Assembly (NCBI GenBank): GCA_016845585.1
Contig: JAERSO010000045.1
Span: 1-47,170, forward strand
DNA length: 47,170 bases
From: Acidimicrobiaceae bacterium
Lineage (GTDB): Bacteria > Actinomycetota > Acidimicrobiia > Acidimicrobiales > Aldehydirespiratoraceae
Reading direction: 5' to 3'
Numbering within the stretch: the stretch's first letter is position 1; the number at the start of each line of letters is the position of its first letter. This document shows positions 1 through 7,360 of this stretch, piece after piece. The translations under genes were made by a program, and so were the position numbers. Below the pieces are notes generated by a model. The model saw only the letters and a program-made list of their open reading frames with translations. It ran no database searches and was not told the origin of the DNA.

Positions 1-219
1 GCTCCGGTGGCCGCGGTTGCGGATGAGCCGCCGCCGTATGACGACGACGCGGATGACCCCGGAATCCCGGTCGATGATCCCGGCCCGGCGGCCGACCACG
101 AGGTAGACCTCAACGATCTCGTCGATGCCCCGTCGCACACCGAAGATCTCATCGATCAGCTGACCGAGGCATTCCCGGGCGCCGAACTCCACGTCTCCGA
201 GGACACAGAACAGCCATGA
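1..219 (+). CDS. dnaX: DNA polymerase III gamma/tau subunit, C-terminal tail (partial)
   Basis: The window opens inside a reading frame that ends at 217-219. Only about 72 residues are visible: a Pro/Asp-rich linker followed by a short acidic segment ending in a helix-like stretch (DLIDQLTEAFPGAELHV). No catalytic domain is visible, so the call rests mainly on context: dnaX, ebfC/ybaB and recR are adjacent and in this order in very many bacteria, and low-complexity acidic tails are normal for gamma/tau. The stop overlaps the next start (ATGA), which implies translational coupling. The alternative is an unrelated acidic protein; the gene order makes dnaX clearly more likely. Confidence 0.6.
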   Translation, partial: APVAAVADEPPPYDDDADDPGIPVDDPGPAADHEVDLNDLVDAPSHTEDLIDQLTEAFPGAELHVSEDTEQP

Positions 220-593
220 CCAACCTCCCCGAACCGAGCGACAATCCCGAAGAGGCCAATCCCTTCGGAGGGAGCATGCCGGATCTCGGCGGTCTCCTGG
301 AGTCGGCTCAGGCGATGATGGCCAACATGCAGGCCGCGGCTTCCGAAGTCGTCACCGGCGTGTCGGGCGGCGGGCTGGTATCGGTCGAGGTCGACGGCCA
401 CTTCGGCTTCCAGTCGGTCTCGATCGATCCGAAGGCCGTCGATCCCGACGACCCGTCGCTGCTGGAGGACCTCGTTCTCGCCGCACTGCGCGATGCGGTC
501 GGTCAGTTGCAGTCTGGACAGTCGGGCGCGATGGGTGATCTCGGTGGACTCGATCTCGGCGGACTCGGGGGCCTGCTCGGCGGCGCCGAGTGA
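216..593 (+). CDS. YbaB/EbfC family nucleoid-associated protein
   Basis: A 125-residue protein of the YbaB/EbfC family, small dimeric DNA-binding proteins thought to associate with the nucleoid and to act near RecR-dependent repair. The core (about residues 25-105) shows the family layout: a long N-terminal helix with [15 protein letters not shown], a central beta portion ([18 protein letters not shown]), and a C-terminal helix ([16 protein letters not shown]). The N-terminus has about 20 extra acidic residues and the C-terminus is a Gly/Leu-rich tail ([16 protein letters not shown]), which is lineage-type decoration. ATG 216 overlaps the stop of the dnaX frame, and the stop overlaps the recR start, so the three genes form one coupled unit. 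Confidence 0.9.
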   Translation: MTNLPEPSDNPEEANPFGGSMPDLGGLLESAQAMMANMQAAASEVVTGVSGGGLVSVEVDGHFGFQSVSIDPKAVDPDDPSLLEDLVLAALRDAVGQLQSGQSGAMGDLGGLDLGGLGGLLGGAE

Positions 594-1195
594 GCTATTC
601 GTCCACGGTTCAGGAACTGATCGATCAGCTCGGCCGACTTCCCGGCATCGGCCCGAAATCGGCCCAGCGGGTGGCGTTCTATCTCCTGAAGGCACCGACG
701 GAAGACGCCGTTCGCCTATCCCGCGCCATCGTGGACGCCAAGGAGCGGGTGTCGTTCTGCGAGCGTTGCTTCAACCTCAGCGAGGGCGGCGACGAGTGTG
801 CGATCTGCCGCGATCCCCGCCGCGAGGAGCGGATGGTCTGTGTCGTCGAGGATTCACAGGACATCGTCGCCATCGAGCGAACCCAGGAGTTTCGTGGGCG
901 CTACCACGTACTGCAGGGAGCATTCAGCCCGATCGACGGGGTGGGTGTGGATCAGCTCCGGGTGAAGGAACTGATGACTCGCGTCGGCGCAGAAGACATC
1001 GAGGAAGTCATCATCGCCACGAACCCCAATCTCGAGGGTGAAGCCACTGCGGCGCTGTTGGTGAAGTACCTCAAGCCCATGGGTGTGAAGGTGAGCCGGA
1101 TCGCCAGCGGGCTACCCGTGGGTGGAGATCTCGAGTACGCGGACGAGTTGACGCTCGGTCGGGCGCTCGAGGGTCGCACCCCGCTCGGCGAGTAG
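590..1195 (+). CDS. recR: Recombination mediator protein RecR
   Basis: A 201-residue RecR, of normal family length. RecR works with RecO (and RecF) to load RecA on single-stranded DNA during gap repair. The N-terminal helix-hairpin-helix is at about residues 10-30 ([14 protein letters not shown]). A C4 zinc finger has Cys57, Cys60, Cys70 and Cys73, and the TOPRIM domain spans about 82-175 ([10 protein letters not shown], then [16 protein letters not shown]). The GTG start at 590 overlaps the upstream stop (GTGA), indicating translational coupling. Nothing is missing. Downstream lies a 326-bp ORF-free stretch starting with a large hairpin. Confidence 0.97.
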   Translation: MSYSSTVQELIDQLGRLPGIGPKSAQRVAFYLLKAPTEDAVRLSRAIVDAKERVSFCERCFNLSEGGDECAICRDPRREERMVCVVEDSQDIVAIERTQEFRGRYHVLQGAFSPIDGVGVDQLRVKELMTRVGAEDIEEVIIATNPNLEGEATAALLVKYLKPMGVKVSRIASGLPVGGDLEYADELTLGRALEGRTPLGE

Positions 1196-1521
1196 CCGAC
1201 GACCTCGGCGAAAAACGCGGCGAGGCGCCGTCTTGTGCCTGCCGGGTTGCGCGGGCGGTATGGACAAATTCCGGCAGGCCCAGGACGACGCCTCGACCAC
1301 TTCACAAAGTGAGGGGGGGGAGGACTTCGCTTCACAACCGGGGTTACTGATGCTTGTTCCTGGTCTCTCTTTGTGTTGCAGTTACTTTACGATTTTGACA
1401 TACAGATGACAAGTCGTTTCCGAAGATTTCTTTTGTGCGACGGCCGAAATCCCACTGACATCACCGGTCGCGCGACGAGGACCGCAGTCCGTGGTTGATT
1501 TGGTCACCCCGGCGGCAGTCG
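1196..1521. other. ORF-free intergenic stretch between convergent genes
   Basis: This stretch separates recR from the convergent coiled-coil gene. It holds a large hairpin (1221-1295), a run of eight G (1313-1320) flanked by two copies of CTTCACAA (around 1300-1307 and 1330-1337), and an AT-richer patch from about 1370 to 1440 that stands out against the GC-rich surroundings. A TTGACA hexamer at 1395-1400 has no convincing -10 partner. I see no tRNA, no SRP RNA signature and no credible small ORF. Confidence 0.6.
1221..1295 (+). terminator. Large hairpin downstream of recR (terminator or structured RNA)
   Basis: The outer arms CGAGGCG (1221-1227) and CGCCTCG (1289-1295) pair, as do the inner arms GCCTGCCGG (1237-1245) and CCGGCAGGC (1271-1279), with a roughly 25-nt apical loop. 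The structure lies about 25 nt past the recR stop between convergent genes, so a bidirectional terminator is the simplest reading. There is no U tract. The two-stage stem and large loop also permit a structured non-coding RNA. Confidence 0.5.
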
Positions 1522-2334
1522 TTACGCGGACTTGCGCCGTGCTGTGACCTCGTCAGAAGGGTCGTCGGCCCATGTGGCCTCCTCGGCCACAGTCGGGCTC
1601 GGATCTTCCACGGTGAGGGCGAGTTCGTCCTCCTGGTCGACACCGACACGGGCAACGGAGTTGCGAATGTCGGCCATTGCCGCCTGCAGCCGATCGTGGA
1701 CGTCGCGTTCGGCGGCCAGAAGTCGATCCAGGCGCTGCTGCGCCTCATTGATCACCTTCGTGGACCGCTCGATCGCATCGGCCTGAGCCTTCCCGATCAC
1801 ATCGCTCGCCTGCGCCTCAGCGGCGGCGATCGCTTCGGCGGCGGTGTGCTCGGCGTCAGCGATCTGCTTGGCAGCAATCTCGGCGGCCTCGGCGGTGATG
1901 CGCTCGCCCTCGGCCGTCGCATCCTCGCGGGTGGTGGATGCGTCGGCCTCGGCCTGGTCAGCGAGCTCGCCAGCCGTTGTCTTGGCCGCCGCGGTCAGCG
2001 CGTCGGCCTCCTCGGTGGCCTTCGCTCGACTTGCCTCGGCCGCGGCGTTCGCGGCCTCGGTCTCGACTTTCAGCGCGGCTGCCGCGGTCTCGGCGGCTTC
2101 CCGAGTGGCCTCTGCGCCGGCGGCCGCCTTCTCGGTGAGAGCCTCGCCCGACTTGACGGCTTGATCGAGCATCTCGGCGACGGTTCCGCCGACGGCGCGA
2201 ACACCTTCCTGCTCCAGCTCGCGGATGCGGGCAGCGGCCTCGCCGAGCAGCGTGGCCACAGCGTCCGGATCGAGCCCACCCTCGTCGACCGAGGGGAGGT
2301 CCACGTTCTCGAAATCTTCGGGACTGGCGGCCAT
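1522..2334 (-). CDS. Alanine-rich coiled-coil protein, DivIVA-like in composition
   Basis: A 270-residue protein of unknown function. After a short acidic N-terminus (DFENVDLPSVDEGGLDPDAV) it is almost continuous heptad-type Ala/Glu/Lys sequence from about residue 25 to 220, with regular A-x-x-A-x-x-E spacing, ending in an acidic tail. There is no signal peptide or membrane segment. Such proteins in Actinobacteria are often DivIVA/SepIVA-like scaffolds or ATP synthase b-like helices, but no diagnostic motif is present. ATG 2334 is preferred because the frame upstream of it is low quality and runs into the divergent epimerase gene. A similar coiled-coil protein is encoded at 22577-23674. Confidence 0.7.
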   Translation of the reverse strand: MAASPEDFENVDLPSVDEGGLDPDAVATLLGEAAARIRELEQEGVRAVGGTVAEMLDQAVKSGEALTEKAAAGAEATREAAETAAAALKVETEAANAAAEASRAKATEEADALTAAAKTTAGELADQAEADASTTREDATAEGERITAEAAEIAAKQIADAEHTAAEAIAAAEAQASDVIGKAQADAIERSTKVINEAQQRLDRLLAAERDVHDRLQAAMADIRNSVARVGVDQEDELALTVEDPSPTVAEEATWADDPSDEVTARRKSA

Positions 2335-2399
2335 CGAGTCAGTATTCCACCGTCCGTGACTCAGGTGGTGGAGACATCGCGCTCGGTGGTCGTGGTCGT

Positions 2400-2405
2400 T
2401 ACGAT
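2400..2405 (+). promoter_or_regulatory. -10 box TACGAT of a leaderless promoter for the epimerase gene
   Basis: TACGAT lies 7 nt before ATG 2413 and no Shine-Dalgarno sequence is present, matching the TANNNT-N6-9-start arrangement of leaderless actinobacterial genes. Confidence 0.55.
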
Positions 2406-2412
2406 TCCGCCC

Positions 2413-2814
2413 ATGCAACTCACCGAAATCGATCACATCGCCATCGCTGTCAACGATCTCGAGGCCGCGATCGCGTACTACGGCGAAGCCTTCGGTGCGG
2501 AGGTGCATCACCGCGAGGTCGTCGAGTCCGACGGTGTCGACGAGGCGCTCATCAAGGTGGCCGACAGTTACATCCAGCTCACCGCGGCGACTCGGCCCGA
2601 CTCACCGATCGCCAAGTACCTGGAGAAGCGTGGCGAGGGTCTGCACCATGTGGGCTACCGCGTCGACGATTGCGCCGCCGCCCTCGCTCAGATGGTCGAG
2701 GCCGGCGCCACCCCGATCGACCAGTCCCCTCGCCCCGGCTCTCGCGGCACCACCGTTGCTTTCGTGCACCCCAAGGGCTCGTTCGGCACGCTCATCGAAC
2801 TCGTTCAGGTGTAA
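2413..2814 (+). CDS. mce: Methylmalonyl-CoA epimerase (VOC family)
   Basis: A 133-residue single vicinal-oxygen-chelate protein that interconverts (2S)- and (2R)-methylmalonyl-CoA in the propionyl-CoA to succinyl-CoA route. The family metal ligands can be placed at His8 (EIDHIAIAV), Gln55 (SYIQL), His79 (GLHHVGYRV) and Glu129 (GTLIELVQV). The segments VNDLEAAIAYY and HPKGSFGTLIELVQ are typical of the family. The start is fixed by ATG 2413, with a -10 box 7 nt upstream. The stop codon lies inside a bidirectional palindrome shared with the convergent helicase gene. Acyl-CoA carboxylase beta and epsilon genes at 14.4-16.2 kb belong to the same pathway. Confidence 0.93.
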   Translation: MQLTEIDHIAIAVNDLEAAIAYYGEAFGAEVHHREVVESDGVDEALIKVADSYIQLTAATRPDSPIAKYLEKRGEGLHHVGYRVDDCAAALAQMVEAGATPIDQSPRPGSRGTTVAFVHPKGSFGTLIELVQV

Positions 2815-2840
2815 CGCTGGGGACAGACCCCAGCGCTACA
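2810..2840. repeat. GGGG-ACAGA-CCCC palindrome (family copy 1), bidirectional terminator
   Basis: Arms TGTAACGCT (2810-2818) and AGCGCTACA (2832-2840) flank GGGGACAGACCCC. There is one mismatch in the arms. The stop codon of mce lies inside it and the convergent helicase stop is 4 nt beyond. The same arms recur at 39421-39449. The stem would terminate both transcripts, and it belongs to a five-copy family in this window. Confidence 0.75.
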
Positions 2841-2843
2841 TGG

Positions 2844-5189
2844 TCAGCTCAGTTCGATGACGCCGGTGGGACCGAGGAGGGTGGCTCGCAGTTGGCGCTC
2901 GCCCTGCGCACAGTCCACCGGAACGGCGTACTCGTGCAGTCGGTTCGCCATGGCGGGATCGGGGTGGCGGAGCGAGAACTCCATCAGACTCAGGCCCGGG
3001 GCTGCGGTGGCGGCCGGTGTCTCGCCGGGCCACTCGATCAGGAACGGCAGGATGCCCTCACCCTCGGGGAGCGGGAACGTCAGTCGCCACTTCAGGACAT
3101 GGCCGGCCGGAGTCGTGCGTTGCATGTCGAGCGTCGGCCCGGGGTCGACGCCGCGGCTGCGAGCCCACTCGATCCAGGCGTCCAGATCGGGGACACCGGC
3201 GGCCCAGTTCACCAGCGCAGGGGCATCGAGGTCGTCGATCCCGAAGGGCCGGGGCTGGTCGGGTTCGGGTTGGTCGGAATCCGGGCCGATCACTTCGAGA
3301 TAGGTCGGGCCGCCGAGCGCGAGCAATACGTTGCGTGTGCCGCGACCGTCATGACTTCCGCCGATCGTCGGTTTGACCCCCCACTGCTCGATGATCTCGG
3401 CGGTGGTGGCATCGAGATCGGGCGTGGCGTACACGATGTGGTCGATCGTGGCTTCGAGGCGGGCGGCGCGGTTGATGACGGGCTCCTTCGGTCGGCCGCC
3501 GAGGTCGACGGCGACGAGTCCGCGGGCACCAGCCAGCGGGTCCTGCCGGTCGATCTTTGCAGGTCGTTGGTCGGCGAGCATCCAGCGGCCACGGACGCCG
3601 GCTCGAGGTCGGGCCAGCCGGTCCGGGAAGCCGAGCAGGAGAGTGCGCCCGATCTCGCCCCGATCGACCAGACCGGTGGCGATGCCGCGCCGGCGCGCCA
3701 GATCGCCGGCTCGTCGCCGAACCTGCTGCAGCGCGCGGCCATCGGCGCTGGGGTGATGGTGGTCCTCGTCGAGGACGAGCGTGAGCCGTTCACCCATGTC
3801 GGCGGGTAGGTCGGCCGGCCGTCCTCGTAGGACATCGCGATCCTCCAGGAGGGCCGCGAGCTGACAGGCGAGCCACGGGTCACGCCCGCCGACCACCATG
3901 CGAGCGAGGCGAGGGTGGAGCGGGAGTTCAGCCATCTCCAGTCCCAGCTCGGTCGGGAGTCCTGCCTCATCGAGTGCGCCCAGTCGGCCGAGCAGTTCGA
4001 CCGCCGCCGCCCAGGCGGTCTCCGCCGGTGGATCGAGGAACGGAAGCTCACTGGGATGACGGATACCCCGGCGCGCGAGATCGAGCACGAGCCCGGCGAT
4101 CTCGACCTCGGTGATCTCCGGAGGAAGGAACGGCGGACGGCTCGCGTGCTCGACCTTCGACCACATACGGAAGGCCGCACCAGGCCCGAGTCGCCCGGCG
4201 CGTCCGGCCCGCTGGTCCGCCGAGGCGCGCGATGCGGACACGGTCGTGAGTGCGGTCATCTCGGTCCGGGTGTCGAAGCGCGGGACACGGGCGAGGCCGG
4301 CATCGACCACAGCGGTGATGCCGTCGACGGTGAGGCTCGTCTCGGCGAGGTCGGTCGCGAGCACGACCCGCTGCGAGGCCCGTGCAATGAGGGCGGCGTC
4401 CTGCTCCACCGACGGCAGCGAGCCGTGGAGGGGAAGGATCGCAGGGCCGTTCGGCCCGAGCGCCGCCCCCAACTCCCGTTCGGTTCGGCGGATCTCGCCC
4501 ACGCCAGGCAGGAAGACGAGTACATCCCCACTGCCGCGCAATGCTTCGGACACGGTCTTCACGACCGCGGGAACGAGTGGGGACCGGGGTCTTCGAGGTC
4601 GCCAAATGAGGTCGACGGGGAATGTGCGGCCCGGACACTCGATCACCGGTGCGGGCCCGCCTTCGCCGCCGAGCGCGTCGGCGACCTGCCCCGAGTCGAT
4701 CGTGGCCGACATCACGAGCAGCTTGGCCTCGAGCCCCGCGGTCGCCCGGGAGTGGAGCGCCAGCGCGAACCCCGTGTCGCCCGGGAGCGAACGCTCGTGG
4801 AACTCGTCGAAGATGACGACCCCGACGCTCTCGAGGGATGGGTCGCGAACCAGCCGCGCCGTCAGCACGCCTTCCGTCACCACCTCGATGCGGGTTGCCG
4901 GGCCGACGCGTCGATCGTCACGAGTCACCCAGCCGACGGTCTGACCGGGTTCCTCGCCGAGCATCGCGGCCATGCGCCGGGCAGCGGCGCGAGCTGCCAC
5001 CCGTCGAGGCTCGAGCACCACGATCTTGCGGTCGCTCAGCCAGTCCGACTCGAGCAGTCGAAGGGGCACGACCGTGGTCTTGCCCGCTCCCGGCTCGGCC
5101 GTCAGCACCGCGTGTCCGGTCGCTTCCAACGCGGCGGAGAGGTCGGCGATCTGCTCCTCGATCGGAAGCCCGGTGGGTGGCACTGCCAT
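2844..5189 (-). CDS. HrpB-type DEAH-box helicase fused to a C-terminal glyoxalase-like domain
   Basis: A 781-residue fusion protein. Residues 1 to about 578 are an HrpB-like superfamily 2 helicase: Walker A EPGAGKT (32-38), DEFH (128-131), SAT (161-163) and motif VI QRAGRAGR (326-333), followed by the HA2/winged-helix part and a piece of the HrpB C-terminal domain (DPLAGARGLVAVDL). Instead of the usual remaining 200 or so residues, the frame passes at about residue 580 into a Glyoxalase_3-like domain beginning TIDHIVYATPDLD and running to the end. The first domain residue is encoded by ACG where stand-alone relatives have ATG, which suggests fusion by loss of a boundary. ATG 5189 was chosen because upstream sequence overlaps the divergent exonuclease gene. 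The combined role is unknown. Confidence 0.88.
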   Translation of the reverse strand: MAVPPTGLPIEEQIADLSAALEATGHAVLTAEPGAGKTTVVPLRLLESDWLSDRKIVVLEPRRVAARAAARRMAAMLGEEPGQTVGWVTRDDRRVGPATRIEVVTEGVLTARLVRDPSLESVGVVIFDEFHERSLPGDTGFALALHSRATAGLEAKLLVMSATIDSGQVADALGGEGGPAPVIECPGRTFPVDLIWRPRRPRSPLVPAVVKTVSEALRGSGDVLVFLPGVGEIRRTERELGAALGPNGPAILPLHGSLPSVEQDAALIARASQRVVLATDLAETSLTVDGITAVVDAGLARVPRFDTRTEMTALTTVSASRASADQRAGRAGRLGPGAAFRMWSKVEHASRPPFLPPEITEVEIAGLVLDLARRGIRHPSELPFLDPPAETAWAAAVELLGRLGALDEAGLPTELGLEMAELPLHPRLARMVVGGRDPWLACQLAALLEDRDVLRGRPADLPADMGERLTLVLDEDHHHPSADGRALQQVRRRAGDLARRRGIATGLVDRGEIGRTLLLGFPDRLARPRAGVRGRWMLADQRPAKIDRQDPLAGARGLVAVDLGGRPKEPVINRAARLEATIDHIVYATPDLDATTAEIIEQWGVKPTIGGSHDGRGTRNVLLALGGPTYLEVIGPDSDQPEPDQPRPFGIDDLDAPALVNWAAGVPDLDAWIEWARSRGVDPGPTLDMQRTTPAGHVLKWRLTFPLPEGEGILPFLIEWPGETPAATAAPGLSLMEFSLRHPDPAMANRLHEYAVPVDCAQGERQLRATLLGPTGVIELS

Positions 5190-5219
5190 GGTGCGCCCGA
5201 TGATGGCAGACTCACGCCC

Positions 5220-6095
5220 GTGAAGGTTCACCTGGTCGACGGAACGTACGAGCTCTTTCGGTATCACTTCTCGCCGGCGAACAAGGAACCCCGGCTCGGA
5301 GCGCAGCGCGGCGTGCTCAACACGGTGCTCGATCTGGTCGCCGATGGGGCGACGCACATCGGAATCGCCACCGACCACGTGATCGAGTCGTGGCGCAATG
5401 ATCTCTACGACGGCTACAAGGACGGGTCCGACATCGACCCCGACATCTTCGCCCAGTTCCCCGAGGTCGAGGAGTTGCTCGACATGGCCGGATTCGAGGT
5501 GTGGCCCCAGGTCACCCACGAAGCCGACGATGCGATGGCTGCGGGCGCGGCGATGGCCGCAGCCGACGAACGCGTGGAGCAGGTCATCATCTGCACCCCC
5601 GACAAGGACCTCGCTCAGTGCGTCACTGCGGACGGTCGGGTGGTTCAGCTCGACCGTCGCCGTGAGGTCCTCTACGACCGGGCCGGAGTGATCGAGAAGT
5701 TCGGTGTGCCACCCGAGTCGATCCCCGACTATCTCGGTGTCGTCGGTGACACGGCCGACGGGTTCCCCGGACTCCCGGGGTGGGGCGCAAAGTCGGCGTC
5801 GGCAATCCTCACCCGCTATGGCCACATCGACCAGATCCCTCTCGACGTGGAGGAATGGGACGTCAATGTGCGGGGTGCGGGCAAGCTCGCGTTGACCCTG
5901 CGGGAGAACCTCGAGGACGCTCGGCTGTTTCGACGGATCGCCACCGTTGATCTCGATGCGCCGGTGAGTGCCACCGTCGACGAGATGGTGTGGCTCGGTC
6001 CTCAGCCCGGTTTCGACGAACGCTGTGCCGCCATCGGCGCCGAGCGCCAAGCCGCCCGGCTCCACAAGCTGTGGGCCGAACACGGACAGACCTGA
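5220..6095 (+). CDS. Stand-alone 5'-3' exonuclease (Pol I N-terminal domain type)
   Basis: A 291-residue protein homologous to the 5' nuclease domain of DNA polymerase I, with no polymerase domain. Acidic metal-binding positions are visible in LVDGTYELF near the start, THEADDAMA, CTPDKDLAQCV and VVGDTADGFPGLPGWGAKSA; the last is the helix-hairpin-helix region that holds the substrate. Family members process flap and nicked structures during repair. GTG 5220 is the start; it stands 7 nt after CAGACT, a near-match to a -10 box. It is divergent from the helicase gene and 3 nt upstream of the next gene, so it probably heads a two-gene unit. Confidence 0.9.
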   Translation: MKVHLVDGTYELFRYHFSPANKEPRLGAQRGVLNTVLDLVADGATHIGIATDHVIESWRNDLYDGYKDGSDIDPDIFAQFPEVEELLDMAGFEVWPQVTHEADDAMAAGAAMAAADERVEQVIICTPDKDLAQCVTADGRVVQLDRRREVLYDRAGVIEKFGVPPESIPDYLGVVGDTADGFPGLPGWGAKSASAILTRYGHIDQIPLDVEEWDVNVRGAGKLALTLRENLEDARLFRRIATVDLDAPVSATVDEMVWLGPQPGFDERCAAIGAERQAARLHKLWAEHGQT

Positions 6096-6098
6096 CCG

Positions 6099-6722
6099 TT
6101 GGATCAAGAGCGTGCCCTCGACATCGCAGCCCGGTTCGGCGACGACCTGGCCGCTCGGCTTCGGTTCATCTACGAACTCGACGAACTGAAGAACGTGCTC
6201 CGCCAGACGATGCTCGCCGACAACAGCCGGCAGGAGAACTCCGCCGAGCATTCCTGGCATCTCGCCATGACCGCGATGGCGCTCGCCCCGCTCGCGGATC
6301 CTCCGATCGACACCGAACGGGCGATCAAGATCCTGCTGGTGCACGACATCGTCGAGATCGACGCCGGTGACGTCTTCATCTATGACGCCGAGGCTCGGAA
6401 GCAGAAGGCGGCCGAGGAGATCAAGGCGGCCGACCGGATCTTCGGCCTGCTCCCGGAGCCCCAGGCAACCGAGCTTCGGGCGCTGTGGGACGAGTACGAG
6501 GCCCGCGAGTCACCCGAGGCCCGCTTCGCGTACTCCTGCGATCGGCTCCAACCGATGCTGCTGAACCTCGCCATCGGCGGTGGAAGTTGGAAGCACCACG
6601 GGATCAAGGCCCACCAGGTCAAGGAGGTCAACGGCAAGATCGCCTGGGGCCTTCCGACGGTCTGGGAAGCGGCCGAGGCGATCCTCGATGGGGCCATCGA
6701 AGACGGCGATCTGCCGGTCTAG
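6099..6722 (+). CDS. HD-domain metal-dependent phosphohydrolase (YfbR/HDDC2-like)
   Basis: A 207-residue HD-superfamily hydrolase. The H..HD..D metal site is readable as His51 (SAEHSWHLA), His82-Asp83 (LVHDIVEIDAGD) and Asp148 (SCDRLQPM). The sequence EHSWHLAMTA and the overall length match the YfbR/HDDC2 group, whose characterised members are 5'-deoxynucleotidases. Substrate identity is inference. The TTG start at 6099 lies 3 nt after the exonuclease stop, implying co-transcription. No better in-frame start exists close by. Confidence 0.85.
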   Translation: MDQERALDIAARFGDDLAARLRFIYELDELKNVLRQTMLADNSRQENSAEHSWHLAMTAMALAPLADPPIDTERAIKILLVHDIVEIDAGDVFIYDAEARKQKAAEEIKAADRIFGLLPEPQATELRALWDEYEARESPEARFAYSCDRLQPMLLNLAIGGGSWKHHGIKAHQVKEVNGKIAWGLPTVWEAAEAILDGAIEDGDLPV

Positions 6723-7001
6723 TTCTGTCAGCTGACGAACACAGTCACCCGCCGTGACCGGGTTCGCCGATCTGCGTGAAGAGGTCGGTGACTCTGCGTC
6801 GACCAATTGAGCAATTGGGCTCAGCTCAACTTGCTGGCCAACATCCGATAGGAGGCGCACCATACAAGTGAGATGGAATGTTCGTTTGCGGGGTCTGGAG
6901 AACCAAGGGAGCGAATGATCAGGAGGCGAACGGCCATGTTGCCGGAAGCAGGACACCATCGAGAGAGTCATGAACCGGTCGTCGAGACCGCCCATCCGTG
7001 A

Positions 7002-7360
7002 GTGTCCATCGTCATGGTGGACCCGGATCGCAACGACCGGCTGCTGTTGGCGGAGGTGACGCTCATGCGCCTGCAACACCACCCCGTCTTCTGGCAGATC
7101 CCCGTGGCCGTCTTTGCCGAGTCGCCGTCACCCGAGGGTCGGATGCGGGCCTTCGCCTATGGCGCCACTGCTACGAGGGAAAGCCCGACACGTTCTCCGG
7201 GATGGTCGAGTTCGCCCACAAGCTCCGATCGGTGGTCAACACGGAGCCCTACGACCTCGATCCCCTGCCACACGACTTCGTCATCGACCTGCGCACCGAA
7301 GCCGAGACGCTCGTGGCCGGCATCGAGGACTACCTGCGGTGGGTGGCCGGGGAGGCCTGA
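7002..7360 (+). pseudogene. Degenerate response-regulator receiver (Rcp1/CheY-like) remnant
   Basis: Two overlapping frames together spell the second half of a single-domain receiver: LLLAEVTLMRLQHHPVFWQIPVAVF and MRAFAYGA in one frame, then CYEGKPDTFSGMVEFAHKL in the +1 frame. The family normally reads GANCYxxKPxD, so restoring one base near 7167-7168 (AAC now AC) rejoins the frames exactly. The segment that should carry the phospho-accepting Asp reads IVMVDP instead of LLDLNLP, and an in-frame TGA at 6999-7001 cuts it from any N-terminal half (possible remnant from 6915). The 3' end abuts and overlaps the end of the ligase gene. I call it a pseudogene. Confidence 0.75.

Noticed and set aside
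1221..1295. The hairpin after recR as SRP (4.5S) RNA.
   Set aside because: The conserved GGAA tetraloop and asymmetric internal loop signature are absent.
1395..1400. TTGACA as a -35 box in the gap after recR.
   Set aside because: No -10 hexamer is found 16-19 nt downstream and no gene starts in this direction nearby.
1844..2164. Ser/Ala-rich plus-strand frames opposite the coiled-coil gene.
   Set aside because: Repeated Ala codons in one strand give Ser/Arg/Ala repeats in the other; no protein features are present.
3915..5219. A very long plus-strand open frame opposite the helicase gene, continuous with the exonuclease frame.
   Set aside because: It is antisense to well-conserved helicase motifs and lacks any protein-like pattern; the real exonuclease starts at GTG 5220.
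5190..6344. Upstream extension of the helicase frame across the exonuclease and HD genes.
   Set aside because: The extension is the antisense of conserved coding sequence; the helicase homology starts exactly at ATG 5189.
6510..7082. Minus-strand frame spanning the end of the HD gene and the gap.
   Set aside because: It is antisense to the HD gene in its second half and has no recognisable motif in the rest.
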